A stretch of 64,000 nt of DNA from Bacteroidales bacterium UBA4179 (GCA_002381125.1 DFUT01000030.1:1-64000); one strand, 5' to 3'. Positions 9,193 through 19,029 are shown, numbered from the stretch's first letter. A program made the numbers and translations. The notes: generated from the letters alone by a model not told the origin.

Positions 9193-10605
9193 ATGAACAA
9201 CGAGATGAACGAAGATGTGATTTGTGCCATATCCACCCCTCCGGGGATGGGGGCGATAGCCATTGTCAGACTGTCGGGTGAAGGATCAATTGCCCTCACC
9301 GACACCATTTTCAAATCGCCCTCGGGGAAAAAACTGACATCGCAACCCCCCAACACCGTGCACTTTGGAAGGATTTACGAAGACAACGAACTTATCGACG
9401 AAGTATTGGTTACCATTTTTCACGCGCCACATTCTTTTACGGGCGAAGAGAGCGTAGAAATTTCGTGCCACGGATCGCCGTATATCCAACAGAAAATCGT
9501 CGAATTGCTCCTCTCGCGCGGAGCACGCATGGCACAGGCGGGAGAATTTACCCGACGGGCATTCCGAAGCGGAAAATTCGATTTAAGTCAAGCCGAAGCC
9601 GTAGCCGATTTGATTGCCTCCACTTCGCAAGTCTCGCATCGGGTAGCAATGAATCAAATGCGCGGCGGATTTGCACGACAGCTGAACAAGCTTCGCGAAG
9701 AATTATTACAGTTTGTTTCACTGATTGAGCTCGAACTCGATTTCTCGGAAGAAGACGTAGAATTTGCCGATCGTCAACAATTATATGCGCTTACGGAAAA
9801 AATTGAAACCGATATCAAAAAACTCGCCAATTCGTTCAAGTTGGGCAATGTCATCAAAACAGGCATCCCCGTCGCCATTATTGGTGAAACCAATGCCGGA
9901 AAATCTACTTTGCTCAACGTGTTGTTGAACGAGGAAAAAGCCATTGTAACCGATATTCACGGCACCACCCGCGACACAATCGAAGACACGATAAACATTG
10001 GCGGAATCCTATTTCGCTTTATCGATACCGCGGGTATACGCCAAACCACCGACACCCTTGAAAACATCGGTATTGAGCGCACATTCAAGAAAATCGAACA
10101 AGCTTCCATCGTTTTGTGGGTTATCGATCTGACGTCACCGGAAGAAAACCTCCGACAAACAGCCGAAACCCTTATCCCTAAACTAAACAAAAAACAGGTC
10201 ATTCTGCTTTTCAACAAAACCGACCTTCTCTCGTCCGAAGAATCGGATCAAAAAACAGCCATCAAACCACATTTGCTGCCCGAATTGAAAGCGGAGCGTC
10301 TGTTTATTTCCGCAAAAACACAACAAAACATCGACCAACTGCGTTCCCTCTTGGTAGAAATGGCACACATTCCGCAAATAGGCGAAAACGATGTTATCGT
10401 CACCAACCTTCGCCACTATGAAGCGCTAAAAAAGGCGCTGGAGGCCATTCGCCGAGTGAAAAAAGGGCTGGATGCCGATATATCGGGCGAATTCCTCTCG
10501 CAAGATATTCGCGAATGTATGTTCTATCTTGGCGAAATTACCGGCCAAATAACCACCGACGAAATCCTGGGCAATATCTTCAGCCACTTCTGTATCGGCA
10601 AATAG
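9193..10605 (+). CDS. mnmE: tRNA modification GTPase MnmE
   Basis: MnmE works with MnmG (GidA) to modify wobble uridine 34 of certain tRNAs (cmnm5U). The N-terminal formyl-THF-binding fold starts with DVICAISTPPGMGAIAIVRLSG. The central G domain has GETNAGKST (G1), DTAG (G3) and NKTD (G4). The protein ends in CIGK, carrying the catalytic C-terminal Cys of the family. The frame extends upstream to 9130, but that part lies inside the kinase gene; ATG at 9193 (or 9205) gives the usual N-terminus. The one-base gap to the preceding stop indicates coupling. Confidence 0.96.
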   Translation: MNNEMNEDVICAISTPPGMGAIAIVRLSGEGSIALTDTIFKSPSGKKLTSQPPNTVHFGRIYEDNELIDEVLVTIFHAPHSFTGEESVEISCHGSPYIQQKIVELLLSRGARMAQAGEFTRRAFRSGKFDLSQAEAVADLIASTSQVSHRVAMNQMRGGFARQLNKLREELLQFVSLIELELDFSEEDVEFADRQQLYALTEKIETDIKKLANSFKLGNVIKTGIPVAIIGETNAGKSTLLNVLLNEEKAIVTDIHGTTRDTIEDTINIGGILFRFIDTAGIRQTTDTLENIGIERTFKKIEQASIVLWVIDLTSPEENLRQTAETLIPKLNKKQVILLFNKTDLLSSEESDQKTAIKPHLLPELKAERLFISAKTQQNIDQLRSLLVEMAHIPQIGENDVIVTNLRHYEALKKALEAIRRVKKGLDADISGEFLSQDIRECMFYLGEITGQITTDEILGNIFSHFCIGK

Positions 10606-10676
10606 CGGACACACAAAATGTAGGGGACTAAACATGTATTTATACAAAATAACTTCCCAGAGTTAGAGATTTTGTG

Positions 10677-10684
10677 TAATTTTG
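10677..10684 (+). promoter_or_regulatory. -7 box for proS
   Basis: TAATTTTG fits TAnnTTTG exactly and lies 25 bases before the proS ATG. A matching -33 TTG is not obvious. Confidence 0.6.
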
Positions 10685-10709
10685 CACTCTTAAAGAGAAA
10701 TACAACAGT

Positions 10710-12191
10710 ATGGCAAAGGAATTGAAAGAACTCACTCCAAGAAGCGAAAATTACGCACAATGGTATAACGATTTAGTTATCAAGGCCAATTTGGCCGAAA
10801 ATTCAGCTGTCAGGGGTTGCATGGTGATAAAACCCTACGGTTATGCAATCTGGGAAAAAATGCAGCAGCAGCTCGACAAAATGTTTAAAGAAACAGGCCA
10901 TGTGAATGCCTATTTCCCGCTTTTTATTCCCAAGTCCTTTATGAGCAGGGAGGCCGAACATGTGGAAGGTTTTGCCAAAGAGTGTGCCGTAGTAACTCAC
11001 TACCGGCTGAAAAACGATCCCAAAGGAAACGGTTTGATAGTAGATCCCGAAGCAAAACTCGAAGAGGAACTCATTGTCCGCCCCACATCTGAAACCATTA
11101 TCTGGAATACATACAAAAACTGGATACATTCGTATCGCGATTTACCGCTGTTAATCAATCAATGGGCAAATGTGGTCCGTTGGGAAATGCGTACCCGACT
11201 TTTCTTGCGTACTACCGAATTTTTATGGCAAGAAGGACATACCGCGCATGCAACGCGAGAGGAAGCAGAAGAAGAAGCCAAGAAAATGCTGGGAATTTAT
11301 ACCGAATTTGCCGAAAAATACATGGCCATGCCGGTTATCAAGGGCATTAAGTCTGCATCGGAACGGTTTGCCGGTGCCGAAGAAACCTACACCATCGAAG
11401 CCATGATGCAAGATGGAAAAGCATTGCAGGCAGGTACTTCGCATTTCCTGGGGCAAAACTTTGCCAAAGCATTTGACGTGCAGTTTACCGACCAAAACGG
11501 CAATCGCGATTACGTATGGGCTACCTCGTGGGGTGTTTCCACGCGGTTGATAGGGGCACTCATCATGTCGCACTCCGACGACAACGGTCTGGTTCTCCCT
11601 CCCACTCTTGCTCCCTTGCAAGTGGTGATCGTGCCAATATACAAAAACGAAGAGCAACTCCGAAAAATCGATGAAAAGGTCGACAAAATCATGCAACAAC
11701 TAAAAACGTTGGGCATCAGTGTGAAATATGACAATGCCGACAACAAAAAGCCGGGGTGGAAGTTTTCGGAATATGAACTGAAAGGCGTTCCCGTGCGGTT
11801 GGCTATGGGAGGACGCGATTTGGAAAACAATACGATAGAAGTTGCCCGTCGCGACACGCTGACCAAAGAAACCGTTCCCTGCGAAGGAATTGCCGATTAC
11901 GTAAAAAATCTTCTCGGCGAGATTCAACAAAACATCTATCAAAAGGCATTCGATTTTAGGGCTTCGCAGATACGCGAAGTAAATTCGTACGACGAATTTA
12001 AAGAGGAAATCGAAAAAGGCGGGTTTCTGCTCTGCCATTGGGACGGCACTCCCGAAACCGAAGAACTCGTAAAAAACGAAACCAAAGCCACCATCCGATG
12101 CATCCCTTTGGAAGGAGACAAAACACCGGGTAAATGTATGGTTACCGGAAAACCATCGACTCAGCGGGTTATTTTTGCCCGTGCCTATTAA
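10710..12191 (+). CDS. proS: Prolyl-tRNA synthetase
   Basis: The 493-residue enzyme charges tRNA-Pro. It is the eukaryote/archaea-like type without the bacterial editing insertion: it starts KELTPRSENYAQWYNDL, has the class II motifs (VIKPYGYAIWE, RPTSE, LRTTEFLWQEGHTAH), and carries the C-terminal extension typical of this type, ending VIFARAY. This type is usual in Bacteroidota. A strong hairpin lies between its end and the convergent ugd gene. Confidence 0.97.
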   Translation: MAKELKELTPRSENYAQWYNDLVIKANLAENSAVRGCMVIKPYGYAIWEKMQQQLDKMFKETGHVNAYFPLFIPKSFMSREAEHVEGFAKECAVVTHYRLKNDPKGNGLIVDPEAKLEEELIVRPTSETIIWNTYKNWIHSYRDLPLLINQWANVVRWEMRTRLFLRTTEFLWQEGHTAHATREEAEEEAKKMLGIYTEFAEKYMAMPVIKGIKSASERFAGAEETYTIEAMMQDGKALQAGTSHFLGQNFAKAFDVQFTDQNGNRDYVWATSWGVSTRLIGALIMSHSDDNGLVLPPTLAPLQVVIVPIYKNEEQLRKIDEKVDKIMQQLKTLGISVKYDNADNKKPGWKFSEYELKGVPVRLAMGGRDLENNTIEVARRDTLTKETVPCEGIADYVKNLLGEIQQNIYQKAFDFRASQIREVNSYDEFKEEIEKGGFLLCHWDGTPETEELVKNETKATIRCIPLEGDKTPGKCMVTGKPSTQRVIFARAY

Positions 12192-12226
12192 AGTCAAAGG
12201 TTTGTTTCAGCAATAACGGTGCACGA

Positions 12227-12268
12227 TAAATTTTGGCGCAGGAAAATATTCTTCTGCGCCAAAATTTA
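12227..12268. terminator. Bidirectional terminator, 15-bp perfect stem
   Basis: TAAATTTTGGCGCAG (12227-12241) is perfectly complementary to CTGCGCCAAAATTTA (12254-12268) around a 12-base loop. The GC core flanked by A/T arms gives T-runs on both strands, so it should end both proS and ugd transcripts. Its right arm contains the ugd stop codon (12266-12268). Confidence 0.85.
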
Positions 12269-13585
12269 TTTTCGACCTATTCCCCGATATTCAAAACCAT
12301 AGGATTCGATCTCTTCGCGATTATAAATATTCCTCCCGTCTACCACGAGATAATTGTTCATAATCTTCCGTAAAATACCCCAATTGGGCAAACGAAACTC
12401 TTTCCACTCCGTGGGTACAATCAATGCATCGGCATCATTGGCCGCATCGTAAATATCGTTTGCATAGTAAATGCTATCACCTAAATGGCGTTTGGCCTCA
12501 TTCATCGCTGCCGGATCATACGCCCGCACATTCACGCCGGCATCGAGCAAACTGCGAATCAGCGTCAATGAAGGTGCATCGCGCATATCGTCCGTTTCGG
12601 GTTTGAACGACAATCCCCACACGGCTGTCGTTTTTCCTTTTACATCGCCTTGAAAATAATCATTGAATTTTCGGAAAAGAATGGTTTTCTGCCGATTGTT
12701 CACCTCTTCGACAGCTTTGAGCACACTCATTTCGTACCCCACATTCTCGGCTACCTTGATGAGGGCCCGGATATCTTTCGGAAAACAACTCCCGCCATAA
12801 CCGCAACCGGGGTAAAGAAATTTTTTTCCGATACGTGAATCGCTGCCCATCCCTCGACGCACCATATTGACGTCGGCACCTACCCGTTCGCAAAGATTGG
12901 CAATGTCGTTCATAAAACTGATTCGTGTGGCAAGCATGGCATTCGAAGCATATTTGGTCATTTCGGACGACAAAATATCCATAAATATTACCCGAAAATT
13001 ATTCAAAAGAAACGGACGATAGAGTTTGCTCATCAATTCCTTTGCCCGTTCGGTCTCCACGCCCACCACTACCCTGTCGGGGCTCATAAAATCTTCTACG
13101 GCTGCCCCTTCTTTCAAAAATTCGGGATTGGAAGCCACATCAAATTCAAGATCCGACAAACCGCGCTCATCCAATCGTTTACGAATCAGCTCTTTTATCC
13201 GATGGGTAGTTCCTACCGGGACCGTGCTTTTTGTCACAATCAACACATAACGCGAAAGATTGTCGGCAATGGTCTCTGCTACTTCAAAAACAGCAGACAA
13301 ATCTGCATTGCCCGTTTCGTCGGAAGGCGTTCCCACGGCAATAAAAACCATATCCATATCATTCAGAACCGACGGCAAATCGGTAGTAAAATGCAACCGG
13401 TCTGCTTCGTAGTTGCGCTGAACGATATTGGTCAGTCCGGGTTCGTAAATAGGGATGATTCCGTTTTTCAGCCCTTCAATCTTTTCTGCGTTAACATCTA
13501 CGCAAAACACGTTGACCCCCATTTCGGCGAAACATGCGCCCGATACCAAGCCAACATAACCGGTACCTACAATTGCAATATTCAT
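12266..13585 (-). CDS. ugd: UDP-glucose 6-dehydrogenase
   Basis: The 439-residue enzyme oxidises UDP-glucose to UDP-glucuronate with NAD, supplying precursors for surface polysaccharides. The Rossmann motif at the start is IVGTGYVGLVSGACFAEMG. The catalytic Cys sits in YPGCGYGGSCFPKDIRAL, and the C-terminal UDP-binding domain has TAVWGLSFKPETDDMRDAPS. Length is normal. The start overlaps the end of the upstream permease gene by four bases, making it the last gene of a six-gene leftward run. Confidence 0.96.
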   Translation of the reverse strand: MNIAIVGTGYVGLVSGACFAEMGVNVFCVDVNAEKIEGLKNGIIPIYEPGLTNIVQRNYEADRLHFTTDLPSVLNDMDMVFIAVGTPSDETGNADLSAVFEVAETIADNLSRYVLIVTKSTVPVGTTHRIKELIRKRLDERGLSDLEFDVASNPEFLKEGAAVEDFMSPDRVVVGVETERAKELMSKLYRPFLLNNFRVIFMDILSSEMTKYASNAMLATRISFMNDIANLCERVGADVNMVRRGMGSDSRIGKKFLYPGCGYGGSCFPKDIRALIKVAENVGYEMSVLKAVEEVNNRQKTILFRKFNDYFQGDVKGKTTAVWGLSFKPETDDMRDAPSLTLIRSLLDAGVNVRAYDPAAMNEAKRHLGDSIYYANDIYDAANDADALIVPTEWKEFRLPNWGILRKIMNNYLVVDGRNIYNREEIESYGFEYRGIGRK

Positions 13586-14817
13586 AGTATTCTATCGTTT
13601 TTTAAATATTTTTTCAAATTCCGTATCGGATAAAGAATAGCAAGAAAACCAATGATGCTTACCGAAACAAAAACAATAAGGATATCCGTTGCTTTCACCA
13701 CAACCGGATAAGCTTCCACAATGTAAGCTCCCGGCGTATCGCCAAGACGCAGCAAACCAAAATGCTGTTGGATCAGACATAAAATCAACCCTACGGCGAT
13801 ACCAACGATTATTCCCCAAAAAGCAATGAGCCACCCTTCATACAGAAAAATACGCGAGATCAGCTGATCGGATGCTCCCATATTGCGAAAACTCCGAATA
13901 TCTTCCCTCTTTTCCACAATCAGCATAGAAAGCGAGCCGGCCACATTGAAAACCGCTATGAGTAAAATAAAAGCGAGAATCAGAAACGTTACCCATTTTT
14001 CGATCTGAAGCATATTGTACGACTCCTTTTGCTGTTCATACCGATCCTCAACCGCATATCGATCGCCTAATATACGACGAATTTTTTCTTTTACCTCTTT
14101 TACCGAAGCACCCGGTTTCAATTTGATATCGAGAGCTGACACTTCCGTATCGTACAGGAAAAGTTCTCTTGCCAATTCAATGGGTATAATTGCCATACTT
14201 TCATCGTATTCGGGCTGATTCAGACTAAATACTCCACCAATCTGAACAGCTTCCACCGTGAATGCACCGGCCGGATTTGCCAAGTTCACCTGCACATTGC
14301 GTTTAGGGGCATAAATGAAAATGGGTTGAACAAATCCTGCACGCACCCCTAACGTAACAGCCAAACCGGCTCCAAGCGTGATATAATCGACCGGATCTTC
14401 ACGCAGTCGGAAAGAACCATCGATAATCAACTTTTCCATATTGGCAAGATATTTAAAATCCTCCGAAACTCCTTTCACCAAAACGGGCATCTGGCGATCT
14501 TCATACACCAACAACGCGTTTTCTTCCAGTGCTTCCGATATCAAATCAATCTCGGGCAACGCCATTATTCTATCAAACTCAGGCGTGTGATAATCAAAGA
14601 CCTTGCCTTCCTTTGTCGTAATTTTCAAGTCGGGGTCGAATGCGCTAAACATGCTTTCCACAATACTCCCGAAACCGTTGAAAACCGACAATACACACAC
14701 CATAGCCATTGTAGCTACGGCAACACCAATCACCGATATCAATGAGATGATATTGATGGCGTTATGCGATTTCTTTGAAAATAAATACCTTCGGGCAACA
14801 AAAAACGGAAGATTCAA
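13582..14817 (-). CDS. ABC transporter permease, LolC/LolE (FtsX) type
   Basis: The 411-residue protein is an inner-membrane permease of the lipoprotein-releasing type. It has an N-terminal membrane segment (HNAINIISLISVIGVAVATM), a periplasmic MacB-like domain, and three C-terminal membrane segments of the FtsX domain (FLILAFILLIAVFNVAGS onwards). Such proteins extract lipoproteins from the inner membrane together with a LolD ATPase, which is not encoded nearby. It lies 12 bases after rbfA and overlaps ugd by four bases. Confidence 0.88.
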   Translation of the reverse strand: MNLPFFVARRYLFSKKSHNAINIISLISVIGVAVATMAMVCVLSVFNGFGSIVESMFSAFDPDLKITTKEGKVFDYHTPEFDRIMALPEIDLISEALEENALLVYEDRQMPVLVKGVSEDFKYLANMEKLIIDGSFRLREDPVDYITLGAGLAVTLGVRAGFVQPIFIYAPKRNVQVNLANPAGAFTVEAVQIGGVFSLNQPEYDESMAIIPIELARELFLYDTEVSALDIKLKPGASVKEVKEKIRRILGDRYAVEDRYEQQKESYNMLQIEKWVTFLILAFILLIAVFNVAGSLSMLIVEKREDIRSFRNMGASDQLISRIFLYEGWLIAFWGIIVGIAVGLILCLIQQHFGLLRLGDTPGAYIVEAYPVVVKATDILIVFVSVSIIGFLAILYPIRNLKKYLKNDRIL

Positions 14818-14829
14818 TACCGACTTGCT

Positions 14830-15168
14830 TTATTCGTTCTTTAACAATTTATCGATCTTCTCAATATAATCGAGTGAATCATCGAGATGAAATACCAAAT
14901 CCGGTACAATCCGCAATTGTTTCCCGATGCGCGTACCGAGGTCATAACGTATAGATTTGACGTTCTCCATAATATTTTTCAGCAACTCTTCGGCTTTTTC
15001 CGGTGGAAAAATACTCAAATAAACATGAGCAACACTCAAATCGGGCGATACTCGCACATGAGTTACCGAAATAATTACACCTCTTGTTTTTCGCGTTTCT
15101 TCCAGAAAGAGCTGGCTCAGTTCTTTCTGTATCAAACGATTTATCTTTTGATCTCTGTTTGGTTTCAT
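14830..15168 (-). CDS. rbfA: Ribosome-binding factor A
   Basis: The 112-residue protein is a single KH-like domain that assists late maturation of the 30S subunit. Family signatures are INRLIQKELSQLF at the N-terminus, VSPDLSVAHVYLSIF in the middle and RIVPDLVFHLDDSLD near the end. It sits 5 bases after the O-methyltransferase gene and 12 before the permease gene in the same operon. Confidence 0.95.
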   Translation of the reverse strand: MKPNRDQKINRLIQKELSQLFLEETRKTRGVIISVTHVRVSPDLSVAHVYLSIFPPEKAEELLKNIMENVKSIRYDLGTRIGKQLRIVPDLVFHLDDSLDYIEKIDKLLKNE

Positions 15169-15173
15169 ATTTT

Positions 15174-15827
15174 TTATTTTTTTCGAATGAGGGTCAATCC
15201 ATCCCTAATGGGAAGTATCACTTTTTCCACTCGATCGTCAATTGCCAACTTATCGTTAAAATCCAAAATCCCTTTCGTTTGAGGATCACGAATATGAGTT
15301 TCGTTCAGTACTTTGCCGTTCCAAAGCGTGTTGTCGACAAAGATAAATCCTCCGGTGGAAACTTTTGGCAAAACCGCCTCAAAATATTCCCAATATTTTC
15401 TTTTATCGGCATCGATAAACACCAAATCGAAAAAATTATCCTTAAATGTAGGAATAATATCCAATGCATCACCGATGAGAAGGGATATTTTTTCTTTCTG
15501 TTCCGATTGATCAAGGTATTTTCGGATAAAATCTTCCATTTCATCATTGATCTCAATCGTGTAAAGATGTCCTCCTTCGGGCAACCCTTCAGCCAGGCAA
15601 ATAGCCGAATAGCCGGTATATGTTCCTATCTCCAAAACATGTTTGGGGCAAATCATATGCACAAACATTTTAAGCAGCCGACCCTGCAAATGACCTGCTA
15701 TCATGCGCGGACGCAGTAAATGCAGATGGGCATCGCGTTGGAGTTTTTTCAACAAAAGGGGCTCGGGATCGGAATGCGAAACTATATATTCTTCTATATA
15801 TTTTTCCCTCGCATCCATTATGCACAT
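15174..15827 (-). CDS. Class I SAM-dependent O-methyltransferase
   Basis: This protein of about 217 residues is of the caffeoyl-CoA/catechol O-methyltransferase type. The SAM-binding motif I is VLEIGTYTGYSAICLAEGLP, followed by the acidic strand LYTIEIND and the metal-site phrase VFIDADKRKYW. The substrate cannot be told from the sequence. Two starts, ATG at 15827 or 15818, are nearly equivalent. It lies 49 bases after pyk and five before rbfA. Confidence 0.9.
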   Translation of the reverse strand: MCIMDAREKYIEEYIVSHSDPEPLLLKKLQRDAHLHLLRPRMIAGHLQGRLLKMFVHMICPKHVLEIGTYTGYSAICLAEGLPEGGHLYTIEINDEMEDFIRKYLDQSEQKEKISLLIGDALDIIPTFKDNFFDLVFIDADKRKYWEYFEAVLPKVSTGGFIFVDNTLWNGKVLNETHIRDPQTKGILDFNDKLAIDDRVEKVILPIRDGLTLIRKK

Positions 15828-15876
15828 CTATTCATTAAAACGATTGCCATATTTATTTCGGACAACTGCATTTTTT

Positions 15877-17355
15877 TCATTTCCATGTTGTGAAATCGGG
15901 CAAATAATAATCCTCTGTAGCTTGAAGAATCTTCCATGCCTCATTAATATCGATATAGGTTGTTCCTCCTTTTTCACCAAAACTTCCACCCAAATAGGCC
16001 ACCCTGTCTTCGGGTTTAATCATACCGCTCTCCATCAGTTTTTTTACGGCATTCACGTAATACGCTTTCCGGCTTTCTTTTATGTTATCGGCACCTCCAC
16101 CCGGTTGATATTCAGCCCATATACCGTATGACAACGAGAGTTCGCGTGCCAACCGCTCACTTGTTGTTACGGCAAAAACCGGACTTCTTCCCCGAAATGC
16201 CGCCAATATACGTGCCGTACGGCCGCTATGACTGTCGGTAATAATTGCTTTGGTATTCAATTTGACGGCCGATTTCACCGCTTGTTTGGCAAGGTAGGAA
16301 GTAACGTCATAGTCTCCCGTCGAATCAGAAGTCATAGGAATATAGTTTTCTTCCAGTTTTGTTTTTTCGGCCTCGTGCGACACTTTTGTCATGGTACGCA
16401 CCGCTTCAACGGGATACTTACCGTGTGCCGTTTCGCCACTAAGCATCATGGCGTCCGTACTACAAAAAACCGCATTGGCAATATCCGTGATTTCCGCACG
16501 TGTAGGACGCGGATTTTCGATCATCGAGTGCAACATCTGCGTTGCCACAATAACGGGTTTTTTATAACGAATGGCTTTACGAATCAGCGAACGTTGAATA
16601 CCCGGAATCTTTTCCTGAGGCACTTCAATTCCCAAATCGCCTCGAGCAACCATAATTCCATAGGCAACATCCAAAATTTCGTCGGCATTGTCCACCCCCT
16701 CTTGATTCTCGATCTTGGCAATAATTTTAATGGGACTGTTATATTCGTCGAGTATTTTTTGTACAGCCAATACATCTTCTTTGTTTCGCACAAATGAATG
16801 GGCAATAAAATCGATATCGCTTTCGATTGCCAGACGGATGAATTTGCGATCGCGGTCGGTTATTGTAGGCAGATTGATACGCACTCCCGGAATATTCACA
16901 CTCTTGCGGCTTCCTACAACACCATCGTTTTGGACACGGCACAAAATATAATCGGCATGCACTTCCTCCACTTTCAAATCGATTTCGCCATCGTCAATCA
17001 ATATATCCTCTCCCGGCTGCATCTCTTTGGCAATATCGGGATAGGAAACATAAATGACCTCACGCGAAGAAATGCCGTTGGGATTACCGGCAATCCGAAT
17101 AAGATCGCCCGCATACAATTCAATCGGTGCTTCCGCTTTTGTCGTTCTAATCTCAGGACCTTTGGTATCGAGCAACAAAGCGATACGATTGGATACTTCC
17201 CGAACATTATGAACAATCTTTAAAAATCCCTCTTTGTTCAAATGCGCCGAATTCATGCGTACCACATCCATTCCTTCATTAAAAAGCTGCTGAATGAAAG
17301 AAGTGTCGCATCGTTTATCTGAAATGGTCGCTATAATTTTCGTATGTTTATGCAT
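15877..17355 (-). CDS. pyk: Pyruvate kinase
   Basis: Pyruvate kinase makes ATP and pyruvate from phosphoenolpyruvate at the end of glycolysis. The N-terminus is KHTKIIATISDKRCD, the active-site signature is IIAKIENQEGVDNADEIL, then GIMVARGDLGIEVP and the TQMLHSM segment. The C-terminal allosteric-type domain is present. The frame is open 90 bases further upstream, but that would lie in aroQ; ATG at 17355 gives the standard start. Start and aroQ stop overlap by eight bases (ATGCATAA), indicating coupled translation. Confidence 0.97.
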   Translation of the reverse strand: MHKHTKIIATISDKRCDTSFIQQLFNEGMDVVRMNSAHLNKEGFLKIVHNVREVSNRIALLLDTKGPEIRTTKAEAPIELYAGDLIRIAGNPNGISSREVIYVSYPDIAKEMQPGEDILIDDGEIDLKVEEVHADYILCRVQNDGVVGSRKSVNIPGVRINLPTITDRDRKFIRLAIESDIDFIAHSFVRNKEDVLAVQKILDEYNSPIKIIAKIENQEGVDNADEILDVAYGIMVARGDLGIEVPQEKIPGIQRSLIRKAIRYKKPVIVATQMLHSMIENPRPTRAEITDIANAVFCSTDAMMLSGETAHGKYPVEAVRTMTKVSHEAEKTKLEENYIPMTSDSTGDYDVTSYLAKQAVKSAVKLNTKAIITDSHSGRTARILAAFRGRSPVFAVTTSERLARELSLSYGIWAEYQPGGGADNIKESRKAYYVNAVKKLMESGMIKPEDRVAYLGGSFGEKGGTTYIDINEAWKILQATEDYYLPDFTTWK

Positions 17356-17809
17356 AATTTTTTCTCTTCTTGTCTTGTTCTTGTTTCTTGTTTTTACCTC
17401 TAAGTGCTTCAATGGCCAAACGATAGGAATCGAGTCCAAAACCAACGATTATTCCCTCGCACACGGCAGAGAGCATTGACCGGTGACGAAATTCCTCACG
17501 GGCAAACACATTGGATATATGCACCTCCACTACGGGTGCGGGAACAGCCTTAATGGCATCGCGAATAGCCACGGAAGTGTGCGTATACCCCGCTGCATTC
17601 AGGACAATGCCATCAAACCCGAAACCCGCTTCATGAATTTTATCAACGATTTCTCCTTCTATATTGGATTGAAAATAGTCGAGTTCGACATCCGGAAAAA
17701 TCGCCTGCAATTGAGTGAAATACGCTGCAAACGAAACGTTGCCATAGACGTCGGGTTCGCGTACACCGAGTAAATTCAAATTTGGCCCGTTAATGATTTG
17801 GATTTTCAT
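17348..17809 (-). CDS. aroQ: Type II 3-dehydroquinate dehydratase
   Basis: The enzyme of about 153 residues performs the third step of the shikimate pathway. It has the type II hallmark IINGPNLNLLGVREPDVYG with the catalytic Tyr, then NAAGYTHTSVAIRDA and the C-terminal EVHISNVFAREEFR with the catalytic His. The start is placed at ATG 17809; the longer frame starting at 17851 would begin upstream of the -7 box at 17832-17839. The gene leads the aroQ-pyk operon. Confidence 0.96.
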   Translation of the reverse strand: MKIQIINGPNLNLLGVREPDVYGNVSFAAYFTQLQAIFPDVELDYFQSNIEGEIVDKIHEAGFGFDGIVLNAAGYTHTSVAIRDAIKAVPAPVVEVHISNVFAREEFRHRSMLSAVCEGIIVGFGLDSYRLAIEALRGKNKKQEQDKKRKNYA

Positions 17810-17831
17810 CTTTTTTGCTTCTTTTCTCAGA

Positions 17832-17839
17832 CAAAGATA
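17832..17839 (-). promoter_or_regulatory. -7 box for the aroQ-pyk run
   Basis: CAAAGATA reads TATCTTTG on the minus strand. It lies 22 bases upstream of the chosen aroQ ATG and excludes the longer upstream start. A CAA at 17863-17865 would be a -33 at a long 23-base spacing. Confidence 0.6.
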
Positions 17840-17974
17840 CAATTTTACCACCTAATTAACCTCAAACCTTCTTTACTATTTTTATAGGTCTGCAATAAAA
17901 TCAGCCTACTTGCTGAACCATCGTTGCAGTAAATGCGTTATTAAAGAACGCAAAAACTCAAAATTAAAAAAGGA

Positions 17975-18973
17975 ATGAAACCAAAAATTGCATTTTTCGA
18001 TACAAAATCGTATGACAAAACATTTTTTCTCGAAAAAAATCAACAATACGGATTTGAAATAAAATTTTACAAAAGCCATCTCAACAAAGACAATGCCATA
18101 TTGGCCAAAGGGGCCGATGTAGTGTGCATCTTTGTAAATGCCGAGGTAGATGCCAATGTAATCGACATCCTGGTAGAAAATGGAGTAAAACTCATTGCTT
18201 TACGGTGCGCAGGATATAACAACGTGGATTTAAAAGCAGCAAAAAATCGAATTAAAGTAGTTCGGGTTCCGGCTTACTCTCCGCACTCCATTGCCGAATA
18301 TACACTGGCTCTCATGCTGACCTTAAACAGAAAAATCCACAGAGCATACAATCGAACACGCGAGGGCAATTTTGCACTTGAAGGATTGATGGGCTTTGAA
18401 ATGATCGGGAAAACTGCCGGAATAATCGGTACCGGAAAAATCGGAAAAATTGTAGCGCAAATTCTCAAAAGCATGGGGATAAATGTGTTGGCATACGATT
18501 TATATCCGGATATGGAATTTGCAGAAAAAAACGGCATTCGATACGCTTCGTTGGACGAATTGTATCAAAATTCGGATATCATTTCGCTTCACTGCCCCCT
18601 GACCAAAGAAACAGAGTACCTTATCAACGAAGACTCAATCGCAAAAATGAAAGAAGGAGTAATGATCATCAATACCGGCAGGGGAAAACTCATCAATACC
18701 AAAGATTTAATCGACGGATTGAAAGATAAAAAAATCGGTTCCGCGGGGCTTGATGTATATGAAGAAGAAAGCGACTATTTCTACGAAGACCATTCCGATA
18801 TCGTGATCGACGACGATATTCTGGCTCGCCTTCTGACGTTTAACAACGTCATCGTAACCTCCCATCAGGCTTTTTTCACGAAAGAAGCGCTTTCCGAAAT
18901 TGCACGGATAACCTTGCAGAATATTCAGGATTTCTTTGACGGTAAACCCCTCGTAAATGAAGTGTCGGCTTGA
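17975..18973 (+). CDS. ldhA: D-lactate dehydrogenase (2-hydroxyacid dehydrogenase)
   Basis: This 332-residue NAD-dependent D-2-hydroxyacid dehydrogenase is closest to fermentative D-lactate dehydrogenase. It has the substrate phrase RCAGYNNVD, the Rossmann loop GTGKIGKIVAQIL, the catalytic Arg in INTGRGKLINT, the Glu in LDVYEEES and the His in VTSHQAF. It would regenerate NAD by reducing pyruvate to D-lactate. It stands alone on the plus strand between two leftward operons. Confidence 0.9.
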   Translation: MKPKIAFFDTKSYDKTFFLEKNQQYGFEIKFYKSHLNKDNAILAKGADVVCIFVNAEVDANVIDILVENGVKLIALRCAGYNNVDLKAAKNRIKVVRVPAYSPHSIAEYTLALMLTLNRKIHRAYNRTREGNFALEGLMGFEMIGKTAGIIGTGKIGKIVAQILKSMGINVLAYDLYPDMEFAEKNGIRYASLDELYQNSDIISLHCPLTKETEYLINEDSIAKMKEGVMIINTGRGKLINTKDLIDGLKDKKIGSAGLDVYEEESDYFYEDHSDIVIDDDILARLLTFNNVIVTSHQAFFTKEALSEIARITLQNIQDFFDGKPLVNEVSA

Positions 18974-19029
18974 TTCCCACCAATTCACCAACGAGCAAGC
19001 CGCCGGTATTTATCGGATAGGCAACTTTT

